A DNA stretch of 60,949 bases from Zygnema cylindricum. Its lineage: Eukaryota > Streptophyta > Zygnematophyceae > Zygnematales > Zygnemataceae. Below are positions 22,579-31,351 of this stretch, in pieces. Numbering within the stretch: position 1 is the first letter of the stretch; each line of letters opens with the position of its first letter. Both the position numbers and the translations under genes were made by a program. The stretch is taken from assembly GCA_037447655.1 (NCBI GenBank), contig JBBHKE010003207.1:1-60949 (forward strand), written 5' to 3'. Below the pieces are notes generated by a model that did not search any database, had not been told where the DNA came from, and saw only the letters and a list, made by a program, of their open reading frames with translations.

Positions 22579-23552
22579 AAGGTGCCCATCTTCAACGGAT
22601 CTGGGTTCATTTACTGGGAAGCCATGATGACAAGGGCATTGTGTGAAAAACGATATTGGGATATCGTTAGTGGAAAAGTGAAACGTCCATCTCAGAGGAC
22701 CCCACCCGGGTTTTGATAGAGTGAGGTTTTTTTTCAGCAGCATCAGCTCCAACGGAGGAGACAGACGATGGGGACAGCAGTGTGTCCAAAATGGGAAAAG
22801 GAAAGGAGACACCTCTCACTCCTATTGCCACAACACCTGGAACGGTGATCGTGAAGACCGAGGAAAACGATATTCAAATGTGGGAGTACACCAACATGAA
22901 TGCCAGGCATTTTATTTTGAGGCACCTAACTCAAGCTTTGGCGACCTCCCATCTTCACATCTTCAAGGCCGAGGAGTTGTGTATGACTTTGGTGGAGATC
23001 TATAGAGCCGGTACCATTTAGGAGCTCCAGCTGGTTGAGCAAAGGTTGGGGAGTTATACTTACAAAGGAGGGAAGATGTTAGATTATTGCAATGATCTTT
23101 CTTGCCTATATATGGAGATGGAGAGTGCCGGATAGAATGGCACAATGAAAATGAAAGTTAACACTCTTATCATGAAACTGCCAGAGGAGTATTAAAACAT
23201 AGTGTACCGAGTGCAAGAAATGGATGACAGTTCTGGGAAGTGGAGCACTGTGGTCCGAATGATACTCGTGGAGGGGAACACTATTGGGATCCATAGAGGA
23301 GGTAAGCGCGTTCAAGCTCTAGTTGCCGGAACAGACCGGTGGATGAAGGATTTGAAGAAGTCGTACAACAACTTCAAAGGAGAAAGATATCAATCTGGAG
23401 AACCTAGACCAACAAAGTGTCTTTGCCATTTTTGCAAAAAACCGGGACACTTCATAGCTGATTGCATCAAGGTGTTGGAGCTGAGGCTTAAGAAAACCGT
23501 GGAGGGGGTTCTCGCGGAGAGAAGAAGAGGGCACTTGTGGTCACACGAGTAA
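22579..23552 (+). pseudogene. copia gag, frameshifted and interrupted
   Basis: Begins in one frame with KVPIFNGSGFIYWEAMMTRA, typical of plant copia gag N-termini. Stops at TGA 22714-22716, then continues in another frame with NARHFILRHLTQALA and VEIYRAGT, followed by in-frame stops at 23019, 23133 and 23193. It ends with the nucleocapsid zinc knuckle C-x2-C-x4-H-x4-C (CHFCKKPGHFIADC, about 23420-23462). No in-frame ATG precedes the first part. Confidence 0.85.
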
Positions 23553-25183
23553 GAGGAGAGACTGAGGAGGACGAGTCCTCTGAGGAGGAGGATGGGGAGC
23601 TTCTTCTCGACGAGAATCTTGAGGAGAAAGAGATTCCTAGGAAACATAAGTGTTCTCTTGGAGCCATTCGAGAAGCTCCACAGGATGGATGGATTATCGA
23701 TTCAGGTGCATCCATGCATATGTGTCGTGACACGCACCTCTTCACTAAGCTAAGAAAGATCCCTACTGTAGAAATAGGGTATGGGGATGGGAGAGTAGTT
23801 ACTACAAATCTAGTGGGCTCGGTAGATGTGAAAGTCTTAGTGGAGGGTAAGACTTCTATACTCACTTTTCCATATGTACTCTGCATTCCTCAGTTGAGTA
23901 AAAATCTTATATCTACTTTTGTATTAGATGACAAGGATTTTGATACCTTCAGTAGAAAGGGAGTCTTTACAGCTAAGTTTGGAGATGAAGTCTACTTTAC
24001 AGCAGATAAGGGTAGTCAAGGAATGTTAAGGCTTAACCTGAGTAATGAAAAGAAAGGTGCTTACTATGGTGGTGTCCCGAGTTTGATGATCTGGCATAAG
24101 CGGTAAGGGCATGTGCATTTTGACAGGTTGAGGGAAATGAAGAAGCTTGGTGTAGTAGAAGGCATTCAGTTTGGGGATAATGAAATGATGGATGATTGTA
24201 GTGGCTGTGCCCAAGGTAAGGCTCACAGACTGCCCTTTCCCAAAACTGCCACATATAGATGTGAGAAAGTACTAGATTTTGTCCACACAGATATCTGGGG
24301 AACAGCAAGAGTATCGTCGGTTGGAGGAATGAGGTATATGCTGAAAATTACTGATGATTGTTCCAGATATTCTATAGTCTATTTCCTAAAAACAAAGTCT
24401 GAAACACCAGAGTTCTTCAAAGAATATAAAGCCTGGAGGGGGAAGTTGCACGGAACCCCCATTAAGCGAATAACAAGTGATTATGGGGGAGAGTACACCT
24501 CAAACCAGTTTGATGAATACTTGAAATATGAGGGAGTTCAGCATCAAAAAATTGTACCAAATAATCAAGAACAAAATGGGGTATATGAGAGGTTAAACCG
24601 GACTTTGGGAGATAGTGTATGTAGTATGTTGGCTGATAAGAAAATAGGAACAAGATTCTGGGCAGAAGCCATGAACTGTGCTAACTACATTAAGAATAGA
24701 GTCTTCACCTCAGCCATTAAAGGAATGACACCTTATCAGAGATGGGTTGGAAGGAAACCGGATATTTCTCACTTGAAAGTATTCGGCAACCAAGTTTACA
24801 GTCTTGACACAGAAAAGAAAAATTGGAAATTAGATGCTAAGGGAAAACCAGGAAATTTTGTGGGATATGATGAGGATGTCAAGAGATATAGAGTCTATGA
24901 CTTAGCTAAATAAGATATCATTCTGGTAAATCATATAGTTGTCATGGATGAAGGAAAGTCATTCGATCCCTTCAAATACAGTAAGAAACTAAGAATCAGT
25001 TTTGAGTCCGAGAGTGAGGAGGACTCCTGTCTTTCCAGAAGGGACACAAGTGAAAAGATAATTGTAGATTTAGGGGAGATCCAAGAAAGGGGAGATATAT
25101 CGAAATCTCCTCAAATTTCTATACACTCTAAGGAGAAAGAGGAAAATGAGCCGGAACCGGTTTTTCATGGATTGTGGAGATGA
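23537..25183 (+). pseudogene. copia protease and integrase
   Basis: An acidic linker leads to the aspartic protease active site WIIDSGASMHMC (about 23690). An in-frame TAA (24104-24106) falls inside the integrase HHCC zinc motif, which continues as GHVHFDRL and CSGCAQGK. The catalytic D,D,E residues are seen in FVHTDIWG, ITSDYGGEY and NGVYERLNRT. A second in-frame TAA at 24911 follows VGYDEDVKRYRVYDLAK. The frame then carries an acidic Ser/Glu-rich region and closes at 25183, overlapping the RT frame. Confidence 0.9.
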
Positions 25184-26900
25184 TGAGACAGTACGGAGGA
25201 ATCCAAAAATTCCTTCCATTCCAGCTTTTGACTTTGAGGGAGGGCGAAAGAGCACCAAAAGGCTACAAGAGAAACAGGCTGCTGACAAGGTAACAAAGCT
25301 ATCTCACCCAGTTGAGCCCCAATCATACTCAGAGGCAATGGACAGTCCGGAGAAAGATAGATGGGTCAGAGCCATAAATGATGAGATGGCTTCAATCATG
25401 GAAGCTAATACTTGGGAGCTGGTGGACAGTCCTCCAGACAGAAAACCCATAGGGTGTAAATGGGTGTTTAAACTAAAATTGAACCCAGATAATACCATTG
25501 AGAGATATAAGGCTCGGTTGGTAGCAAAGGGATTCACTCAAAAAGAGGGAGTAGATTATCAGGAGACTTTTGCTCAGGTGGTTCAATTCCCATCTGTAAG
25601 GATTCTCCTTAGTCTAGCGGCAGGTGAAGACATGGAATTACACCAGATGAATATTAATACCGCTTTCCTCAACGGTGAACTAGAGGAAGAAATCTTCATG
25701 CTGCAACCTAAGGGTTTTGTAGAGGAGGAAGAGGAGAGCAAATTATGTAGACTCATAAAGTCCTTATATAGACTGAAGCAGGCTCCCAGACAATGGAATA
25801 AGAAACTAGATGAGTTTCTCACCAATCTAGGATATATTTGGATAAGTTTTGACCATTCTATTTACATGTTTGAGGATGGGAATGGTGTTATTTTCATTGT
25901 AGTTTATGTGGATGATTTGCTAGTGTTAAATAAGTCTATGGAAAAGATCAATAAGCTAAAGAAAGATCTTAGAAGCAGTTTTGACATGAAGGATTTTGGG
26001 GAGGCAAAATACATATTGGGAATTCAAATGGAAAGAGATAGGGAGAAGAGGATTATCAGACTTACTCAGAAAAAAACTATAGGAAATATGCTTGAAAAGT
26101 TACAGATGGAAAAGGCAAACAGTTGTACCACTCCCATGGACTTGGAGAAAGTAAGTGATGGGAGTGTAGAAGGAGGATTGATAATCTTAGATGGTCAGAT
26201 GAGTCCAGAAGTAAGACAGTTTATAAAATCTATTCCTTACAAACAGGTTGTAGGAAGTTCAATCTACTTTATAAATTGTACCAGACCGGACATAGCAGCA
26301 GCAGTTGGAGTTCTCATTTGGAGTCTTAATGATCCTAGAAAGAGAGATTGAGAGACAACCAATAAAGTTATGAGATACCTGGTGGGAACTAGGAATTTAG
26401 GGTTGCATTTGGGAGGGGAGCACACTGACATCACTACTTGGAGTGATGCCAGTTATGGAGATGCACCTATGAGAAAATGTACTTTTGGGTATGTGTTATA
26501 TGTGGTGGAGGGTGCTTGCTGTTGAAGTAGCAAGCAACAAAAGGTGGATGCTCAGTCCACTATGGAGGCTGAGTACATGGCTTTTTGTTCTGCTGTGAAA
26601 GAGCTGATATGGGTCAAGTCTTTATTGCAAGAACTAGGGTATATGAAGAAGGGAGTCCATGATGTGTTTTGTGATAACCAGGTTGCAATTGCAATTGCAG
26701 CCAATCCAAAACACCATTTTAAAGCGAAACACATGGACATAAGACCGAGTTTTATGAGGGAAAAGGTGGAAAACAAAATTGTGAATTTGGTGTATAGGGG
26801 TGATGGGGAAATGGTGGCTGATATGATGACAAAACCAGTCCCCTCTCCCAAGTTAAAATACTGTAGAGAAAAGTGTGGATTAAAAGAGAAACTAAAATAA
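25146..26900 (+). pseudogene. copia reverse transcriptase and RNase H
   Basis: A 401-codon open stretch holds the RT domain: WELVDSPPDRKPIGCKWVFK, ARLVAKGFTQKEGVDYQETF, NTAFLNGELEEEIFM and the catalytic YVDDLL (about 25905). An in-frame TGA (26349) precedes the RNase H domain (WSDASYGD, a second TGA at 26523 where Trp is expected, then MEAEYMAF, FCDNQVAI and ADMMTKP). It is the best preserved part of the element; two point changes would account for both stops. Confidence 0.9.
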
Positions 26901-26919
26901 GACTAGAAAATAAAGGGTG

Positions 26920-27919
26920 TGTTGAAATCACTAGATTTAGGGGAGGTATTTTCTAGGTCTTAATTAGCTAAAATAGCTAAAAGAAAAGCAGAGTCAGTCT
27001 GCCTCCACCTTCTCTCTCTAGCCCCCATACTTGTTATAGTCACTGAAGGTGAGAGATGGCGGTGGAGCCATGGCTGCCTCAGCTCCATAGGCAGGACTTA
27101 AGAGTGACCTAAGTCACTCTCAACAAAAAGGTAGAGTCCGACAGGACTCGAACCTTCGACCGTCAGAGCGAGGCGTAACCGTCAGCTCTTACCAGTCTGT
27201 CGTAGTAGTCCGTTAGGATACATAGAGTTTGATAGCCATTTAAACATTAACTATATATCATTAATCCGATTAACAGAATACCAAATTAAGAAAATAAGAA
27301 CTAGTAGGGTTTTAGTGCGTACGAAACAAATGTACCGGACATCTGTTATTTTCGACGGCAAACATAAAATGTCGGTTTGGATCCGACTGCCCGCATCATC
27401 GTCGGGATCCCGGAATGGCCGTCTTGGCGGTTTTCGGATGTGAAATGACCTGTTGACACGTGGCAAGGTATCATTGGTAAGCGAGAATCGCGGGGAGCAT
27501 GAGGACAAGTCTGAACGAGACAGACGTCCCCTCCATGGCCTTGTCGTACACTAGCCGTACAGAAAGTACATCAGCGTAGTACCTTTCTCTATTAAACATT
27601 TTTCTGATTGGTTCGTACATCTTTAGATAGGGGTTGATAGATGGGTTTAGGACTTAGAGGATTGAGGAGGTAACCGCCACTCTCCCAATAAGCTTGTTTA
27701 AATATTGGCATCTTTGCCACTTGATGATTATTTGCCTGGTTGGGCATTTTCAGAGATTCTTCTTGCGTTGGACTTAAGGGAGTCCCAACTGCACAAGCGT
27801 GCAATCACATTGTCTATTTACTTGCTTGGGTGGTAGTGATCCAAGTTGAAAGAGGGCAAGCCAAAAGCTATCTAGAGGCTTCTTGAATTTTGTGATTTAA
27901 TGGGGGACACAGATTTCCA
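26920..27919 (+). repeat. 3' LTR of the copia element
   Basis: Same start as the 5' LTR, ends GGGGACACAGATTTCCA (the last eight bases have diverged at three sites). It is preceded by the purine-rich AGACTAGAAAATAAAGGG, the likely polypurine tract. Confidence 0.9.
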
Positions 27920-28409
27920 TGGAGTATAAAAAAAAACACCCATTGCATGTTCATAGGCTGTACGTACTTTTTTCTGTGCACTTTTTCCATACAAGGCCCA
28001 TGGAGGGTCTTGATCGACGGACGCTTTTTCGTCTTAAGTGAAGTCCGTGAAGGCGCCTCTTTCTCCTTCCCTCTCCCATTATCACGTCTATCTCACAATA
28101 TTGCAATGAGAAACGACAAGAATAGTAACAAATGAAAGATCTTTGAAAAAGATTACTTTTGACTGTCTTTGGGCGTATTTTGATGACAAGTAGAGTGAGA
28201 AAGAATGAAAAAACAAAATCGGAAAACCATGGGGAAAGTTACTGAATTAATGACGTCGACGCTATCATAAGTGAGAGTGATATCAAAATGTCACAAACCC
28301 TAAACATCTACAATGTCACGAAAAACCACTATGCAGTAAACTGTAGACGCCTACAACCGTCGCTATTTTGTAAACGTCAACAATTATCACAAGTTTTGTA
28401 GTAGTGTAA

Positions 28410-29409
28410 GGGCACTTTCCCATGTGCTAAAGTTACAGTTATTTTCTGTCGTTTTCCTTTATAACTTGGTTAAAAAGGAAAAAATCTGCAGCCGTACCAA
28501 AAAATTCAAATTACCACTGTACAAGTTGCGTTCCATTAAAACTTTAGCTGTACCGCAGTTTGTCGTCTATCGCGATGCAGTTTATCGTTTAGCGAGTTTC
28601 GACTCCATTTTCGCGTCCTTTCAGATCATCTTCAAACTATAATAAAATCACCTCGCGTGGTGATTTTAATGAAGTTCCACGACGTGGGGGAATATGCATA
28701 TGATTTCGCACGCGTCGGAGGTTTTTGACAAAATTTTCCTAAAAAAAAAAACCCACTGCACGTTTACAGCCTGTACGTAGGTTTTTGCGTGCACCTTTTT
28801 CCGTATAGAGGAAGTGGAGGGGTCTCGACCAACGGATGCCATTTCGCAAAAGCGAAGTTTGCGAAAGCGCCTCTCTCTCTCTCCCTCTCCCATTACCGCC
28901 TCTATCTCACATTTTTTGCCACGAAAATGTCTATAATGGTATCAAATGAAAGATCTATGAAAACGATTTCTTTTGACTTTCTTTGAGCGTATTTTGATGG
29001 AAAGTAGAGTAGGAAAAGACAAAAAACAACAATCGGGAAATCATGGCGGAAAGTTTAGAAGTTGTGACGTGGGCGCTGTCACAGTTGAGTGTGACGCGCG
29101 TGATGTCACAATGTCACAAACCCTAAACATCTGCAATACCTCCACGTCGACAATGTGGCGTGCAGATATGGCGAAATGACAGAAACTGTTCAACTTGCGG
29201 GTGGACGTCTGAAATCGAAATTGAGTGGAAGTTTCGCAACATTTTGTGTACCGTTTATGTGTCACATGTTTCGTACACGTCTATGCTTGTCACTTTTTGA
29301 AGTAACAAGTTATGTGTGATTACATCGGAATGCTCATAAAGATGTACGGAGATTCTTCGCTAGAAACAAAGTTACAAGATTAAAGTTTCGGTTACATGAG
29401 AAAGTGCCC
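28410..29409. mobile_element. Harbinger-like MITE, 1,000 bp, uninterrupted
   Basis: TIR GGGCACTTTCCCATGT at the left, GGGCACTTTCTCATGT (reverse complement) at the right, with TAA at 28407-28409 and 29410-29412. It is the intact sister of 21234-29564 and sits inside that element's right part. It contains the palindrome AATCACCTCGCGTGGTGATT (28646-28665) and a CT-rich run. No transposase gene. Confidence 0.85.
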
Positions 29410-29645
29410 TAACAACCGTCACAAATTACACCCGCGTCTACATCTGTCACAATTTAATGTAACGATTTCATTGCGTTACATCGGAACGCTCTGAAAGTAG
29501 TACGGAAAATCTTCGATAAAAAAAATGTAACAAGAGTAAGTTTCGGTTACATGGGAAAATGCTCTTACTCAGAGAACGAATGAAAAACGTTCCACGCACG
29601 CGTCCCACGATTGAGAAAATTTTAGCAGGAGGCACTACACTAGCA

Positions 29646-29803
29646 ATTTTTTTTTTGCCCGTCACGCGCATGTAACGATTTTTTTTGCCCGTCACGCGCA
29701 TGTAACGATTTTTTTTGCCCGTCACGCGCATGTAATGATTTTTTTTGCCCGTCACGCGCATGTAACGAATTTTTTTGCCCGTCACGCGCATGGAACGAAA
29801 AAA
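29646..29803. repeat. 30-bp minisatellite, five units
   Basis: Units of CCCGTCACGCGCATGTAACG plus a T-run, repeated every 30 bp with one or two changes (TAATGA, GGAACGA). Located in the right end of the outer Harbinger-like element. Confidence 0.9.
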
Positions 29804-30369
29804 AATTGCAGGGCTCTCGTAGTCGTCTTCAACCGTCACAAATTGTACCTACGTCTACATCCGTCACCTTTCAAGTTCCGATTTCATTTTCGCACATTGA
29901 AACGGTATGACAAGTAGTACGGAGAATCTTCACTAAAATCCAACGTAATTATTCAAAGTATCAATTACATGGCGACACATCTATACCAAAGCTTATAGTT
30001 TGATCGTATGGGATAATTAATGTATTCAATCGTATCTATGAGTGTACGGAAATTTGATTTTTTACAGTTTAGCTTCGTCGAGGACAAGTTAAAGTTTGTG
30101 GCGACGGTTATTTATTTTATTTCAGGTCAGAGAAATCTCAGGAAAAACGAGACCGAGAGGTAGAGAGAAATCGTGACATGTGACTATACCAGGGAAATAA
30201 CGAAGCGTACAGTTACAGAAAAAGAGTAGAGAGATATGCAAGCCTAATTAGTCTTAGCTGCCTCCAATTGTTTTTGTACTTTTTGCAGCAACCTTTTCTA
30301 AATAGTGTTGACTTTTCTACAGTTAAAGCAGAAACTGAGGAGAAAGGAAAGGAAGCACGGATGCTTTTT

Positions 30370-30383
30370 CTGCCACGTGGCAG
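30370..30383. promoter_or_regulatory. Palindromic G-box, CTGCCACGTGGCAG (plus-strand gene)
   Basis: Identical to 6310-6323 and 57 bp upstream of the TATA box. It is conserved between paralogues in a region where flanks have drifted, so probably a real bZIP/bHLH site. Confidence 0.6.
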
Positions 30384-30439
30384 CATGGTGGCACGGTACG
30401 GTTCCAGAAAGGATGGACTTTAGCCCTCGTCTTTCCCAG

Positions 30440-30446
30440 TATAAAA
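30440..30446 (+). promoter_or_regulatory. Probable TATA box (TATAAAA) of the plus-strand receptor gene
   Basis: CCCAGTATAAAACC, about 820 bp upstream of the start codon and at the same spacing from the G-box as in the minus-strand copy. Transcription would start near the following poly(A) run, giving a long leader, probably with an intron that ends at the ttttcag at about 31239. Confidence 0.55.
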
Positions 30447-30452
30447 CCTCAG

Positions 30453-30492
<40 letters not shown>
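30453..30492. repeat. Poly(A) run, 40 bases
   Basis: Uninterrupted A-run just after the TATA box, absent from the other arm. It probably marks an expanded microsatellite. The length in an assembly may be uncertain. Confidence 0.9.
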
Positions 30493-30494
<2 letters not shown>

Positions 30495-30750
30495 AAAATG
30501 TGTAATTAACAATTCAACTTATGGTAAATTGCTGGTTTTGTGAGATAAATCAAACTAACCCCATGAAACCTACACCAATTACCCGATTGTAGGTCTTTTT
30601 TATTTACTCTAACGGCCTGCGTTAAATTAAAGTGCTTTTCTGTTTGATTCGTCAGCTGGAGTTGTATCTGCCATTGTTTAGCAGTGTATTGTTTATGTCT
30701 CCAGAAATTAGGATTTGCTAACATCGATGTGCTCAAGGCTCTGTAATAAA

Positions 30751-31266
30751 GATGGGTTTAGGGTTTTCTAGACATTCCTTAGTAGTTTTTTTTTGACGTT
30801 GTCACACAATGAACCTTGGCATACATTGTCACACATTGTCACATATTGTCACACATTGTCACACATTGTCACATATTGTCACACATTAGCACGCATGTGT
30901 CAGCTAGTGACACATATGGGGGATACTTCAAGCACATTTTTGTAAATGGTCATATATTCTCACAATTTTTTGTTCGCCCATTTTCAAGCGGGGCCCCTAC
31001 TTTCTAGCACTAATAGTGATGGTTTTAGAATTTTCTCGATACGCCTTTGGTAGTTTTTTTCTGACGTTGTCACGCAATGGAATCTTGGCATACTTTGTCA
31101 CTTATTGTCACACATTGTCACACAATGGCACGCATGTGTCAGCTAATGACACATGGCCATTCACATTGGCACACATTATCGCACATTCTTTTAAATTCTC
31201 ATATATTCTCACAAATTTTTTTTTTTGCGCATTTTCAGGTGGAGTGCCAGCTGTCGAGCATTAAGG
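30751..31266 (+). repeat. Tandem duplication of the 5' leader, about 250 bp twice
   Basis: Blocks 30751-31017 and 31018-31266 share GATGGKTTTAG, TTGACGTTGTCACRCAATG, a CACATTGTCA minisatellite, CGCATGTGTCAGCTA and the TTTTCA splice-acceptor region. Only the second block keeps the TTTCAG acceptor and the start codon. The first reads TTTTCAAG with no ATG at the matching place. The minus-strand paralogue has one block. Confidence 0.75.
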
Positions 31267-31351
31267 ATGTATCTTGTGGCCTGGGCGATTATTGCCTTTA
31301 TAACATTGATGGACAGGGCAGAGGCTTTTAAAGTGGAATCCGCCCAAGCAG
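31267..31351 (+). CDS. Exon 1: signal peptide
   Basis: ATG at 31267 opens MYLVAWAIIAFITLMDRAEA, a hydrophobic leader ending in a plausible cleavage site (AEA). It ends at CAG|gtatga in phase 1. The start is supported by the paralogous exon at 5592-5679. Confidence 0.9.

Larger units (their letters stand above)
21562..27919 (+). mobile_element. Ty1/copia LTR retrotransposon, 6.36 kb, defective
   Basis: LTRs of about 1.0 kb start TGTTGAAATC and end in CA. Flanks CGGAG (left) and TGGAG (right) are a probable 5-bp duplication with one change. Gene order gag-PR-IN-RT-RNaseH identifies copia. The LTRs differ at roughly a dozen of their first 165 bases, so the insertion is old. All reading frames carry stops or shifts. 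The element sits in the left third of the host element at 21234, whose sequence resumes at 27920. Confidence 0.9.
21234..29564. mobile_element. Harbinger-like element split by a copia retrotransposon and by a sister element
   Basis: Left TIR GGGCACTTTCCCATGT; right end, reverse complemented, GAGCATTTTCCCATGT. TTA duplications stand at 21231-21233 and 29565-29567. Subtracting the copia insertion (21562-27919) and the sister element (28410-29409) with their duplications leaves about 965 bp, close to the 1,000 bp of the sister. The pieces are collinear with it, which confirms the reconstruction. Confidence 0.8.
19325..29987. mobile_element. Outer Harbinger-like element hosting a three-element nest
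   Basis: Left end GGGTATGCGCCCATCTAATT. The right end, reverse complemented, starts GGTATAGATGTGTCGCC. Inverted similarity continues more than 130 bp inward, e.g. GATTTTAGCAAAGATTCCCC against GATTTTAGTGAAGATTCTCC. Left flank TAA; the right flank is AAA, so that end is slightly damaged. After removing the inner element (21234-29564) about 2.3 kb remain. It has no transposase, but carries an internal inverted repeat (19990-20140 with 21085-21210) and a 30-bp minisatellite. Confidence 0.6.

Noticed and set aside
22721-23005. 94-codon frame overlapping gag
   Set aside because: Out of frame with the recognisable gag protein, which runs in a neighbouring frame of the same region.
29646-29803. CRISPR-like array
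   Set aside because: Spacers are only T-runs, units are direct minisatellite copies, and the genome is eukaryotic.
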